A DNA stretch of 37,432 bases from an uncultured Alphaproteobacteria bacterium (GTDB lineage: Bacteria > Pseudomonadota > Alphaproteobacteria > Micropepsales > Micropepsaceae). Made by a program: the position numbers and the translations under genes. This document shows positions 17,642 through 25,555 of the stretch, piece after piece. Below the pieces are notes generated by a model, which ran no database searches, was not told the origin of the DNA, and saw only the letters and a list, made by a program, of their open reading frames with translations. Where the stretch lies: NCBI GenBank assembly GCA_902826695.1, contig CADEFU010000020.1, forward strand, positions 1 to 37,432. The letters run 5' to 3'. Numbering within the stretch: position 1 is the stretch's first letter; every line of letters begins with the position of its first letter.

Positions 17642-18907
17642 CTACTGCGGCGCGCCGGTCAAAACCAACGTGGCGTTTGTCCCGCCAAAACCAAACGAAT
17701 TCGACAGGACCGCCCGAATCGTCCGCTTCTTCGCCTTGTGGGGGACGAGGTCGATCTTCGTTGCAACGGAGGGGTTGTCCAGGTTCAGCGTGGGCGGGCA
17801 GATCTGGTCTCGCATAGCCAGAATGCAGAAAATCGCCTCCACCGCGCCTGCAGCCCCCAGCAAGTGCCCGATCGAGGACTTCGTCGAGGACATCGACACG
17901 TTCTCGGCCGCGTTCCCGAACAAGCGTTCGACGGCCTTCAGCTCGATCTCGTCGCCCAGCGGTGTCGAGGTGCCGTGCGCGTTCACGTAGTCGATGTCTG
18001 AAGGCATCATGCCCGCGCGCTTCAGAGCCATTTGCATCGCGCGGAAGCCGCCATCGCCATCCTCGGCAGGCGCCGTGATGTGATACGCATCGCCCGAGAG
18101 GCCGTAGCCCTTGATCTCCGCATAGATCGTCGCGCCGCGCCGCTTTGCATGCTCGTACTCTTCGAGCACCACGCACCCGGCACCCGCGCCGATAACAAAG
18201 CCGTCGCGATCCTTGTCGTAAGGCCGCGATGCCTTCTCTGGCGTATCGTTGAACGCCGTCGACAGAGCACGGCATGCGTTAAAGCCCGCAACACCCAAGC
18301 GCGAGATCGCCGCCTCCGTGCCGCCCGCCAGCATCACATCCGCGTCGTCAAGCGCGATCAGCCGCGCCGCATCGCCAATCGCATGCGCGCCGGTCGAACA
18401 CGCTGTCACCACCGAGTGGTTCGGGCCCTTTAGGCCGAAGCGAATCGAGACATAGCCCGAAGCGAGGTTGATCAACCGTCCGGGAATGAAGAACGGGCTA
18501 ACCCGCCGCGGCCCCTTCTCATGCAGCGTAACGGCAGCGTCCGCGATCCCCGGCAAGCCGCCGATGCCCGAGCCGATCAGCACGCCGGCCCGGCAACGCT
18601 TCTCTTCCGTGTCGAGCACGATCTTCGAGTGCTCGAACGCCTGCACCGCAGCGCCCATGCCATAGACGATGAAGTCGTCGACTTTGCGCTGCTCTTTCGG
18701 ATCCAGCCACTGATCCGCGTTGAACGTGCCATCCGTGCCGTCGCCGCGAGGCACATCGCACGCGATCTTGGTGGCAAGATCGTCAGCGTTGAACCTCGTG
18801 ATCTTCTTGGCACCCGATTGGCCGGCGAGGAGACGCGACCACGTCTCCTCCACGCCGCAAGCGAGCGGAGTAACCAACCCAAGACCAGTGACAACGACGC
18901 GCCGCAT
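17642..18907 (-). CDS. fabF: 3-oxoacyl-ACP synthase II
   Basis: FabF condenses malonyl-ACP with a growing acyl-ACP in type II fatty-acid synthesis. The 421-residue product has the full thiolase fold with the Cys-His-His triad: Cys170 (VTACSTGAHA), His311 (VNAHGTSTPLGD) and His348 (SSIGHLLGAAGAVE). The terminal SNSFGFGGTNATLVL glycine-rich loop is present. It is 40 bases after acpP on the same strand, forming acpP-fabF-mltG. Confidence 0.97.
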   Translation of the reverse strand: MRRVVVTGLGLVTPLACGVEETWSRLLAGQSGAKKITRFNADDLATKIACDVPRGDGTDGTFNADQWLDPKEQRKVDDFIVYGMGAAVQAFEHSKIVLDTEEKRCRAGVLIGSGIGGLPGIADAAVTLHEKGPRRVSPFFIPGRLINLASGYVSIRFGLKGPNHSVVTACSTGAHAIGDAARLIALDDADVMLAGGTEAAISRLGVAGFNACRALSTAFNDTPEKASRPYDKDRDGFVIGAGAGCVVLEEYEHAKRRGATIYAEIKGYGLSGDAYHITAPAEDGDGGFRAMQMALKRAGMMPSDIDYVNAHGTSTPLGDEIELKAVERLFGNAAENVSMSSTKSSIGHLLGAAGAVEAIFCILAMRDQICPPTLNLDNPSVATKIDLVPHKAKKRTIRAVLSNSFGFGGTNATLVLTGAPQ

Positions 18908-18947
18908 CAGTTTTCAATTAGTACGCGATTGGCCAGCCGCAACAGGC

Positions 18948-19184
18948 TTAAGCCGATTTTTCTTTGATGAACTTTACCGCATCGCCGACCGTCACGATCG
19001 ACTCGGCAGCATCGTCCGGAATCTCGACGTTGAACTCTTCCTCAAACGCCATAACGAGCTCGACCGTATCCAAGCTGTCCGCGCCCAGATCGTCAATAAA
19101 GCTGGCGTTCTCGGTCACCTTCTCGGCTTCCACGTTCAAGTGCTCAATCACGATCTTCTTAACGCGGTCAGCGATGTCGCTCAT
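18948..19184 (-). CDS. acpP: Acyl carrier protein
   Basis: AcpP carries growing acyl chains on a phosphopantetheine arm. The 78-residue product is acidic, starts [16 protein letters not shown], and has the attachment serine Ser37 in [18 protein letters not shown]. The frame is open upstream of 19184, but the ATG there has AAGGACG before it and matches the family start. The 142-base gap from fabG is the longest in this fab run and probably contains a separate promoter, as expected for this highly expressed gene. Confidence 0.98.
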   Translation of the reverse strand: MSDIADRVKKIVIEHLNVEAEKVTENASFIDDLGADSLDTVELVMAFEEEFNVEIPDDAAESIVTVGDAVKFIKEKSA

Positions 19185-19326
19185 TTTTTCGTCCTTATGA
19201 GAGAAACTGTCAGAAACGGATAACCCAGCAACCCCACAGAGAATCCGAAGGGTTTGGGGAATTTGCGCGGTTCGTAACACACCTCAGGCGAGCTTGCCAA
19301 CTGCCGCACGCTCACGGTTAAGCCCT

Positions 19327-20064
19327 TCAAATCATAGCCATTCCGCCGTTCACATGCAGGGTCTGACCCGTCATATACGCGGCCTCTTCGCTGGCAAGAT
19401 ACGCTACGGCAGCCCCGATATCGCCGCCAGCGCCGAGTCGCCCTGCGGGGATCTTGGCCATGATCGTCGCGCGCTGCTGATCATTTAGCACATCCGTCAT
19501 CGGCGATTTGATGAATCCTGGCGCTACGCAGTTCACCGTGATGTTGCGCGTAGCCACCTCCTGCGCGAGCGACTTCGTCATGCCGATAATGCCCGCCTTT
19601 GCCGCGCAGTAGTTCCCCTGCCCCGGATTGCCCATCACGCCGACAACCGACGTAATGGAGATGATGCGCCCCCAGCGCTTCTTCATCATCGGCCGCATCA
19701 CGGCGCGCGCGAGCCGAAACGTCGACGTCAGATTGATCCTGATGACGTCGTCCCACTCTTCATCCTTCATCCGCATGAAGAGATTGTCGCGCGTAATGCC
19801 CGCATTGCAGACGAGAATGTCGAGCCCGCCCATCAACCCCTCGGCTGTCTTCGGAAGCTCGTCGACCTCCGCGCCATTGCTCAAATTGCAGGTGGCGACA
19901 TGCGCGCGATCGCCAAGTTCGCCCTTCAACGTCTCCAGCGCCTCGCGGCGCGTCCCAGATAAGGTGACGGTCGCGCCCTGCTTGTGAAGCGCACGCGCAA
20001 TGTCGCTGCCGATGCCGCCACTGGCGCCCGTCACAAGCGCCGTTTTGCCGTTCAAATTGAACAT
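19327..20064 (-). CDS. fabG: 3-oxoacyl-ACP reductase
   Basis: FabG reduces 3-oxoacyl-ACP with NADPH in each elongation cycle. The 245-residue short-chain dehydrogenase has TGASGGIG (12-19) for cofactor binding, NAG at about 87-89, and the catalytic Asn111, Ser139, Tyr152 and Lys156 (NYCAAKAG). It ends HVNGGMAMI as usual for FabG. It starts 15 bases after the fabD stop on the same strand, and acpP follows. Confidence 0.97.
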   Translation of the reverse strand: MFNLNGKTALVTGASGGIGSDIARALHKQGATVTLSGTRREALETLKGELGDRAHVATCNLSNGAEVDELPKTAEGLMGGLDILVCNAGITRDNLFMRMKDEEWDDVIRINLTSTFRLARAVMRPMMKKRWGRIISITSVVGVMGNPGQGNYCAAKAGIIGMTKSLAQEVATRNITVNCVAPGFIKSPMTDVLNDQQRATIMAKIPAGRLGAGGDIGAAVAYLASEEAAYMTGQTLHVNGGMAMI

Positions 20065-20079
20065 CGAATAATCCTTCGC

Positions 20080-21024
20080 TTAGAGCGTTTTGATGAACGC
20101 TTCGACTTCCTGCGGTGTTTCAATCGACGTCACTGGCAGGTCCTTGTCGATCCGCTTGGCCATCGTCGCCAAAACCTTACCCGCACCGACCTCGACCGCC
20201 GACGTCACGCCGCGCCCGCGCAAACCCTCGACCGTTTCGCGCCAGCGTACCCGTCCGGTAATCTGCTCGACCAACAACCGCCTGATCGTCACCGGATCGC
20301 TCTCCGGACTTATGCTGACGTTCGCGATCACCGGCACCCGTGGCGGCCTGATTTCCTCGCTTGCGAGCACGTCCTCCATCTCACGCGCCGCCGGCGCCAT
20401 CAGCGGCGAATGAAAGGCAGCTGCGACAGGCAGCATCATCAGCCGCTTGATCCCCTTGCCCTTCGCAATCTCTTGCGCTCGCTCAAGTGCCCCTTTGTGT
20501 CCCGAAATAACGATCTGCCCCGGCGCATTGTCGTTGGCGACAACACAGACCTCGCCACCCTGCGACGCCTCTCGGCAAACCTCGTCGGCCTGAGCGAAGT
20601 CCGCACCCAGTAACGCGCCCATCCCACTGGTCCCAACCGGCGCAGCGCGGCGCATCGCAATCCCGCGCGCCCGAAGCAAGCGCGCCGCTTGCGGAACGCT
20701 GAACGCGCCCGCCGCCGCCAGCGCCGAGTACTCGCCAAGCGAGTGACCTGCGACGAACGCTACGTGTTTACCCCAGTCGAGATTGCCATCTTTCTCCAGC
20801 ACGCGCACGACCGCAAGGCTAACGGCCATCAACGCCGGCTGCGCATTTTCAGTAGACGTGAGATCTGCCTCCGGCCCCTGCCAGATCAAACGCGACAGCG
20901 GCTGCTTCAGCGCTTCATCGACTTCCTCGAATACCTCGCGGGCCGAGGCGAACGCTTCAGCAAGCGCTTTGCCCATGCCAACCGCCTGGCTGCCCTGTCC
21001 CGGAAAAGTAAGCGCGCGAACCAT
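20080..21024 (-). CDS. fabD: Malonyl-CoA:ACP transacylase
   Basis: FabD moves malonyl groups from CoA to ACP, supplying the extender unit. The 314-residue product begins MVRALTFPGQGSQAVGMG and has the nucleophile Ser95 in GHSLGEYSAL and the partner His205 in AAFHSPLM. It heads the fabD-fabG-acpP-fabF run. In many alphaproteobacteria ribosomal protein genes lie nearby; here an unrelated polysaccharide module adjoins it after 68 bases. Confidence 0.97.
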   Translation of the reverse strand: MVRALTFPGQGSQAVGMGKALAEAFASAREVFEEVDEALKQPLSRLIWQGPEADLTSTENAQPALMAVSLAVVRVLEKDGNLDWGKHVAFVAGHSLGEYSALAAAGAFSVPQAARLLRARGIAMRRAAPVGTSGMGALLGADFAQADEVCREASQGGEVCVVANDNAPGQIVISGHKGALERAQEIAKGKGIKRLMMLPVAAAFHSPLMAPAAREMEDVLASEEIRPPRVPVIANVSISPESDPVTIRRLLVEQITGRVRWRETVEGLRGRGVTSAVEVGAGKVLATMAKRIDKDLPVTSIETPQEVEAFIKTL

Positions 21025-21092
21025 CTAGGAAACCTCTTGCTACGATGCGCGCGGACCAAATCCGGCGAACCGGGCGAAGTCAAGCCAGTGTG

Positions 21093-22532
21093 CTAGCGCA
21101 CAATGTCCATATTGGTGCGCCACGACTGCGAAACCCCAAGCCCCAACAAAGCGGCATACATCACGGCCACTGCCGGCACCTGCAAACTGAACTCGACGGC
21201 CGCGTGGATACCCACGACGACCGACGCCGCAAACCCGATCGCTGGAAAAACACGATCGCGCCGCCGGTTCAAACACCCCTGGAAGCACATCCAGGCAAGC
21301 AAGATCGGCGCGGCGAGAAATGCAAGCCCGGCAGGCAAGCCGAGGTCGGCCAGCGTCTCAAGCAAATCGTTGTGCACTTCATCGATTGTCCCCGAAACAG
21401 ATCCATCGCTGAAATACGGATAGTACCGCTCGAATGCCCCAAACCCATGTCCCATCAACGGCGACGCCTGGATCGCCTCTACGGCCGACTGAGCGAGCGC
21501 CGCGCGCGCGCTGTCGCCGACCCCTTCCTCACGCACGCGCCCGAGCAACGGATCGGCGCTCACCGCTCCGGCGATACCCAGCACCGCAACGAGAACAGCC
21601 GCCATCGCACGCTGTCCCGACGCCTCCCCACCACTCGCCCGCCGACCGCCCGCAAGCGCCACGATCAACGCGATGGTTCCCAGAAAGAACGCCACGACCC
21701 CGCCGCGGGACTGTGTGAGCAACAGCGCCGACACAGTCGTCACGATCGCGATCAACCAGAGCGCACTCGGTCCCGTCACCGCTTGCAGACCCGTTCGCAG
21801 CAACAGTCGCCAACCCCGATCCCAAACGATCGACTGCCTCAGCGTCTCGGCAAAGAGCCCCAGCGCCGCAATCGCACCCAAGCTCATGAACGTCGCGTAG
21901 TGGTTCGGGTTGACGAACGGCCCCGACACGCGGTTCGAGCCCATCTTCGGATCGGGCATGAGCCATGACTGATAGTCGAACTGCGTATAGAATGCCGCGA
22001 CGCCGCCGGCCGCGTACAAGAACGCAATCAGGATAACGCCCGCGAGCAGAATCGGAGCTCGATCCCGATCCCGCGCCAGCTCAAACGCGATCAGAAACGA
22101 CCCTATGCTCAGCGCTGCCGCAAAAATGCCCTGCCGCGTGAGTTCAGGGTCAACGGTGATGTAAGCGCCAACGTCTTCGCCAAGCGCCGATGCCGCTATC
22201 GACCAAACCGGATGCGCAAGCCCCGTCAGATCGATGCCTGTCAGCTGCAGCACCCCCTTTAGATCGACGGACTGCACACCCGCCCAACCGAGCGCAATCG
22301 CCACACAAAGCCCAGGCCACAGAAGCCGCCGCATCTGCGGGATCACACCCGACATCCCCGTTAGCGCGACCGCCGACCACAACGCCAAGATTCCGCCTAA
22401 CCCGAGCCCAAGCCCAAGTTCCGCCCACGGCCGGTTGGACCCATAGGGAAACGGCGCCCACGCAAGCACCAGCAGAAATGCGATGAGCAGAATCCGCTCT
22501 GCCGTAAACCAAACGTTCCGATCTTCGGTCAT
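21093..22532 (-). CDS. O-antigen ligase/polymerase-like membrane protein
   Basis: The 479-residue product is very hydrophobic, with roughly ten to twelve membrane helices. The Wzy_C-type pattern shows as a large periplasmic loop before residues SPLMGHGFGAFERYYPYFSDG (about 360), followed by EVHNDLLETLADLGLPAGL; the H-N-D-L-L motif is characteristic of the O-antigen ligase (WaaL) and polymerase (Wzy) superfamily. Such enzymes join undecaprenyl-linked glycan to lipid A core or to another repeat unit. It is divergent from a nucleotide-sugar dehydrogenase, which supports a surface polysaccharide role. Ligase and polymerase cannot be told apart from sequence alone. Confidence 0.85.
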   Translation of the reverse strand: MTEDRNVWFTAERILLIAFLLVLAWAPFPYGSNRPWAELGLGLGLGGILALWSAVALTGMSGVIPQMRRLLWPGLCVAIALGWAGVQSVDLKGVLQLTGIDLTGLAHPVWSIAASALGEDVGAYITVDPELTRQGIFAAALSIGSFLIAFELARDRDRAPILLAGVILIAFLYAAGGVAAFYTQFDYQSWLMPDPKMGSNRVSGPFVNPNHYATFMSLGAIAALGLFAETLRQSIVWDRGWRLLLRTGLQAVTGPSALWLIAIVTTVSALLLTQSRGGVVAFFLGTIALIVALAGGRRASGGEASGQRAMAAVLVAVLGIAGAVSADPLLGRVREEGVGDSARAALAQSAVEAIQASPLMGHGFGAFERYYPYFSDGSVSGTIDEVHNDLLETLADLGLPAGLAFLAAPILLAWMCFQGCLNRRRDRVFPAIGFAASVVVGIHAAVEFSLQVPAVAVMYAALLGLGVSQSWRTNMDIVR

Positions 22533-22553
22533 GCGCGCTCACCGCGCGCAAGC

Positions 22554-22582
22554 TTGACAGGGCCAAGCGCCGCCCGCCCTAT
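22554..22582 (+). promoter_or_regulatory. Promoter for a possibly leaderless transcript
   Basis: TTGACA at 22554-22559 and CCCTAT at 22577-22582 are spaced by 17 bases. The start point predicted from the -10 element falls at or next to the ATG at 22589, and no ribosome binding site precedes that ATG. The region between the two divergent genes is only 56 bases. Confidence 0.4.
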
Positions 22583-22588
22583 GCCCAT

Positions 22589-23866
22589 ATGAGCGAACGG
22601 ATAGCGATCATCGGCCTTGGCTATGTCGGCCTGCCCGTCGCCCTTGGATTCGCCGCAAAATTCCCAGGCGTCATCGGCTTCGACATCGACCACGAGCGCA
22701 TCGCGGCGCTTACGCGCGGCGACGACTGGACGGGCGAGACAACCGCTCACGAACTCAACTCCGTCCAACTCAAGTTCACCCATCGCGAGGACGACCTCAA
22801 AGGCGCCGATGTATTTATCGTCTGCGTACCCACACCGATCGACGATCAAAAGCGTCCCGACCTTGCGCCTCTTAAGAGCGCCTCCGAAATCGTCGGGCGC
22901 GCGCTCAAACGGGGAACGATCGTTTGCTACGAATCGACTGTCTATCCCGGTCTAACAGAAGACTTTTGCGGACCGATACTCGCTCAGGTTTCCGGATTGA
23001 ACCAGGGGTCAGATTTCTATTTGGGCTACTCGCCTGAGCGCATCAACCCTGGGGACAAGGAACACGCGCTGCAACGTATCGTGAAGGTTGTAGCGGCTGA
23101 GGATAACGCCACCGCTGCAACCCTCGCGCGTCTCTACGGCGCTGTCGTGCCCGCCGGCATCCACGTCGCGCCCTCGATCAAAGTCGCCGAAGCCGCCAAG
23201 GTCTTGGAGAACACCCAGCGCGATCTGAACATTGCGCTCATGAACGAGCTGGCATTGATCTGCGACCGCCTCGAGATACGGACCGCCGACGTGCTCAGCG
23301 CCGCCAAGACGAAGTGGAACTTCCTGCCCTTCCAACCAGGCCTTGTCGGCGGCCACTGCATCGGCGTCGATCCCTACTATCTGACCACAAAGGCCGAAGC
23401 GCTCGGCTACCACCCAGACGTGATCCTGGCGGGCCGCCGCATCAACGACGGCGTCGGCGCCTTCATCGCCCAACGCCTCGTGCGCTTCCTAAGCCGAAAC
23501 AACACCGCCCTTAACGAAGCGCGCGTTGCGATCCTGGGCCTGACCTTCAAAGAGAACATCGCCGACACACGCAACAGTCGCGTCCCCGACATCGTTCACG
23601 AACTCGCCACCTTTGGCGTACGGGCCATCGTCAGCGATCCAAAGGCACGCCCTGAGCACGCCATCCACCACTACGGCCTCGCACTCACCGACTTGACGGA
23701 CATCGAAGACCTCGATGCAATCGTCCTCGCTGTACCCCACCGCGAGTTCCTGCGCGATCAAGCGCAACTGATCGCAAAGCTAAAGCCGCTCGGCATCCTC
23801 ATCGACGTCAAATCCGCCATCGATCCAGCCACAGTACCGAAGGGCATCACGTACTGGAGTTTGTGA
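22589..23866 (+). CDS. Nucleotide-sugar 6-dehydrogenase, TviB/WbpA-like
   Basis: This family oxidises the C6 alcohol of a UDP-sugar to a carboxylate, using two NAD+. The 425-residue product has the NAD-binding start IAIIGLGYVGLPVALGF, the YSPERINPGDK motif typical of the UDP-N-acetylhexosamine (TviB, WbpA, CapL) branch, the NTQRDLNIALMNE segment, and the catalytic Cys257 in GGHCIGVDPYYL. I infer UDP-N-acetylglucosamine or -galactosamine as substrate, but UDP-glucose type is not excluded. The nearby epimerase (24535) could act on its product. It is divergent from the O-antigen-like gene and ends 2 bases from the next convergent gene. Confidence 0.88.
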   Translation: MSERIAIIGLGYVGLPVALGFAAKFPGVIGFDIDHERIAALTRGDDWTGETTAHELNSVQLKFTHREDDLKGADVFIVCVPTPIDDQKRPDLAPLKSASEIVGRALKRGTIVCYESTVYPGLTEDFCGPILAQVSGLNQGSDFYLGYSPERINPGDKEHALQRIVKVVAAEDNATAATLARLYGAVVPAGIHVAPSIKVAEAAKVLENTQRDLNIALMNELALICDRLEIRTADVLSAAKTKWNFLPFQPGLVGGHCIGVDPYYLTTKAEALGYHPDVILAGRRINDGVGAFIAQRLVRFLSRNNTALNEARVAILGLTFKENIADTRNSRVPDIVHELATFGVRAIVSDPKARPEHAIHHYGLALTDLTDIEDLDAIVLAVPHREFLRDQAQLIAKLKPLGILIDVKSAIDPATVPKGITYWSL

Positions 23867-23868
23867 CG

Positions 23869-24141
23869 CTAGGTCGTCCCAGTAACGAAGCGAGCACCCT
23901 TGTCGGTAATCTCCAAACGCAGCCAGGGCATTTCTTGCAGGAAGCCGCCCGCTTTGAAGAGTTCGCGCCATCGCCACTCCGGAACTTCGCTTCCATCAGA
24001 AAAGAGACGAATATCGCCGTTGCGCAGGAGGGAATGTATAGCGACGGCGAACGTCCCGTCATCGGGGTACAAGCCGCGAATGACAGAAAGCGGCATGTCG
24101 CTGCAAAGCAACTGGTCGAGCGTTTCTAGCACAAGCGACAT
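23869..24141 (-). CDS. Small unknown protein
   Basis: I do not recognise this gene. It encodes 90 residues, starting MSLVLETLDQLLCSDMPLSVIRGLYPDDGTFAVAIHSLLRNGD (first 20: MSLVLETLDQLLCSDMPLSV). The pattern of helices followed by a beta hairpin (IRLFSDGSEVPEWRW and LRLEITDKGARFV) resembles a winged-helix fold, but DNA binding is not shown. There is no signal peptide. The ribosome binding site is weak. It lies 27 bases after a secreted small gene on the same strand and converges with the dehydrogenase. Confidence 0.5.
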   Translation of the reverse strand: MSLVLETLDQLLCSDMPLSVIRGLYPDDGTFAVAIHSLLRNGDIRLFSDGSEVPEWRWRELFKAGGFLQEMPWLRLEITDKGARFVTGTT

Positions 24142-24168
24142 GTCCGTTCGACAGCACTCAGCAGGGCC

Positions 24169-24438
24169 TCAGCCGCCGTTGGCCTTGACGGCCTTTGCGG
24201 TTTCGTTGATCGCATTGGCAACACTGGCTTTTGCCTTCTCGACGTTGCCGTAGCCTAGCCGGTTCGTTTCGGATGCATTCAGAAGCGCTTGGGCCTTGGT
24301 CAACACGTCGATGGTCATGTTCAGCTTCGCCACGGTATCGCTGCCGGCGCTGTGCGCCGCACCCGCAAAGTACGAAGCAGCCATCAGGCTGGCCACCATT
24401 GTCGCCTTAACTGTGCGTCCGAGCAGTTTGCTACTCAT
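24169..24438 (-). CDS. Small secreted protein, unknown function
   Basis: I do not recognise this gene. It has 89 residues with a signal peptide: MSSKLLGRTVKATMV, then a hydrophobic ASLMAASYFAGAAHS, cleavage likely near residue 31 (AHS-AG). The mature part of about 58 residues is predicted to be one or two amphipathic helices (KLNMTIDVLTKAQALLNAS and VEKAKASVANAINETAKAV), with no cysteines. AGAGGAA lies 8 bases before the ATG, a good ribosome binding site. It is divergent from an epimerase gene (24535) across 96 bases. Confidence 0.65.
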   Translation of the reverse strand: MSSKLLGRTVKATMVASLMAASYFAGAAHSAGSDTVAKLNMTIDVLTKAQALLNASETNRLGYGNVEKAKASVANAINETAKAVKANGG

Positions 24439-24496
24439 TGAGCGGTTCCTCTATTGAAGCCGTCAGTTTGCCGCGTCCTGCCCATTTACGCCAGTG

Positions 24497-24517
24497 CTGC
24501 CGTCGGATAGACGGCAG
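24497..24517 (+). promoter_or_regulatory. Perfect hairpin just before the epimerase start
   Basis: CTGCCGTC at 24497-24504 pairs perfectly with GACGGCAG at 24510-24517 around a 5-base loop (GGATA), with two further G-U pairs possible in RNA. It ends 17 bases before the ATG at 24535 and abuts the GGAG ribosome binding site. It may affect translation or be a protein-binding dyad. It is not a terminator for an upstream plus-strand gene, since none is near. Confidence 0.35.
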
Positions 24518-24534
24518 TGACGGAGTACCGAAAC

Positions 24535-25518
24535 ATGAAGGTTCTGCTTACCGGCGCCGCCGGATTCATCGGCTACCACGTCGCCCAAGCGCTGCTTGCC
24601 CGCGGCGATGAAGTCGTCGGCATCGATAATTTGAACGCTTACTACGAAGTGTCGTTGAAAGAGGCCCGCCTCGCCAACCTTGCGGCGAAGCCCGGCTTCA
24701 AGTTCGAGCGCCTCGACATCGCCGACCGTGAGGCGATGTTGGCGCTCCCTGCAAAGCACGCGGGCATCACGCACGTCATCCATCTCGCGGCCCAAGCCGG
24801 CGTCCGCCACTCGCTGATCGACCCCTACACCTACGTCTCATCCAATGTGATGGGCCAAGTGATCCTGCTCGAACTCGCCCGCAAACTCCAAACGCTCGAG
24901 CATTTCGTCTACGCGAGCTCGTCGTCCGTTTATGGCAGCAACACGAAACTCCCCTTCTCGATCGACGACGAGACGGAGCAACCAAACTCGCTCTACGCCG
25001 CCACGAAGAAGGCCGATGAGTTGATCGGCCATACCTACGCGCATCTCTACGCCATCCCGGCAACGGGCCTGCGCTTCTTCACGGTCTACGGCCCTTGGGG
25101 CCGGCCGGACATGGCGGCCTTCCTGTTCACAAAAGCGATCCTCGCGGGCGAGCCGATCAAAGTCTTCAACAATGGCGAGATGTGGCGCGACTTCACCTAC
25201 ATCGACGACATCGTGGCAGGCATCCTCGCCGCAACCGCCCGCAAACCAACGAAAAAGCCGCCGCACGCGATCTACAATCTCGGCAATCACCGCTCCGAGA
25301 AGCTCACCGACTTCATAGCGACGCTAGAGAGCGCTCTCGGCCGCAAAGCGCAGATCACGTTCGAACCGATGCAGCCCGGCGATGTCGCGCGCACCTATGC
25401 CGACATCGAAGCCTCACGCCGCGACTTAGGGTTCGACCCCAAAACACCGATCGCCGAAGGCATCCCCCGCTTCGTCGCCTGGTACAAAGAGCACTACCGC
25501 ATCTGGCCAAAGAATTAG
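24535..25518 (+). CDS. NAD-dependent epimerase, UDP-glucuronate 4-epimerase-like
   Basis: The 327-residue product is an extended short-chain dehydrogenase with GAAGFIG (7-13) and catalytic Ser130, Tyr154 and Lys158 (NSLYAATKKADE). The GIDNLNAYYEVSLKEARL stretch after the first strand is characteristic of UDP-glucuronate 4-epimerases (CapI/LspL type), and FTVYGPWGRPDMA is conserved there too. A GTG at 24517 is in frame, but homology starts at the ATG at 24535 with GGAG before it. With the dehydrogenase upstream it could form a pair that oxidises and then epimerises a UDP-sugar. A perfect stem-loop follows the stop. Confidence 0.85.
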   Translation: MKVLLTGAAGFIGYHVAQALLARGDEVVGIDNLNAYYEVSLKEARLANLAAKPGFKFERLDIADREAMLALPAKHAGITHVIHLAAQAGVRHSLIDPYTYVSSNVMGQVILLELARKLQTLEHFVYASSSSVYGSNTKLPFSIDDETEQPNSLYAATKKADELIGHTYAHLYAIPATGLRFFTVYGPWGRPDMAAFLFTKAILAGEPIKVFNNGEMWRDFTYIDDIVAGILAATARKPTKKPPHAIYNLGNHRSEKLTDFIATLESALGRKAQITFEPMQPGDVARTYADIEASRRDLGFDPKTPIAEGIPRFVAWYKEHYRIWPKN

Positions 25519-25542
25519 GGCCGGAGATTTCTCTCCGGCCCT
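25517..25542. terminator. Bidirectional terminator between epimerase and repeat protein
   Basis: AGGGCCGGAGA at 25517-25527 pairs over all 11 bases with TCTCCGGCCCT at 25532-25542, with a 4-base loop. It overlaps the epimerase stop and lies between two convergent genes, so it can act in both directions. The T-run is poor on both strands, but the stem is long and GC-rich. Confidence 0.7.
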
Positions 25543-25555
25543 GTTGCAGTCGCTG

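Noticed and set aside
19290..19313. Stem-loop between fabG and acpP (GAGCTTGC with GCACGCTC)
   Set aside because: It has one mismatch, an 8-base loop and no T-run; it could be a weak terminator but is not better than chance in this GC-rich DNA.
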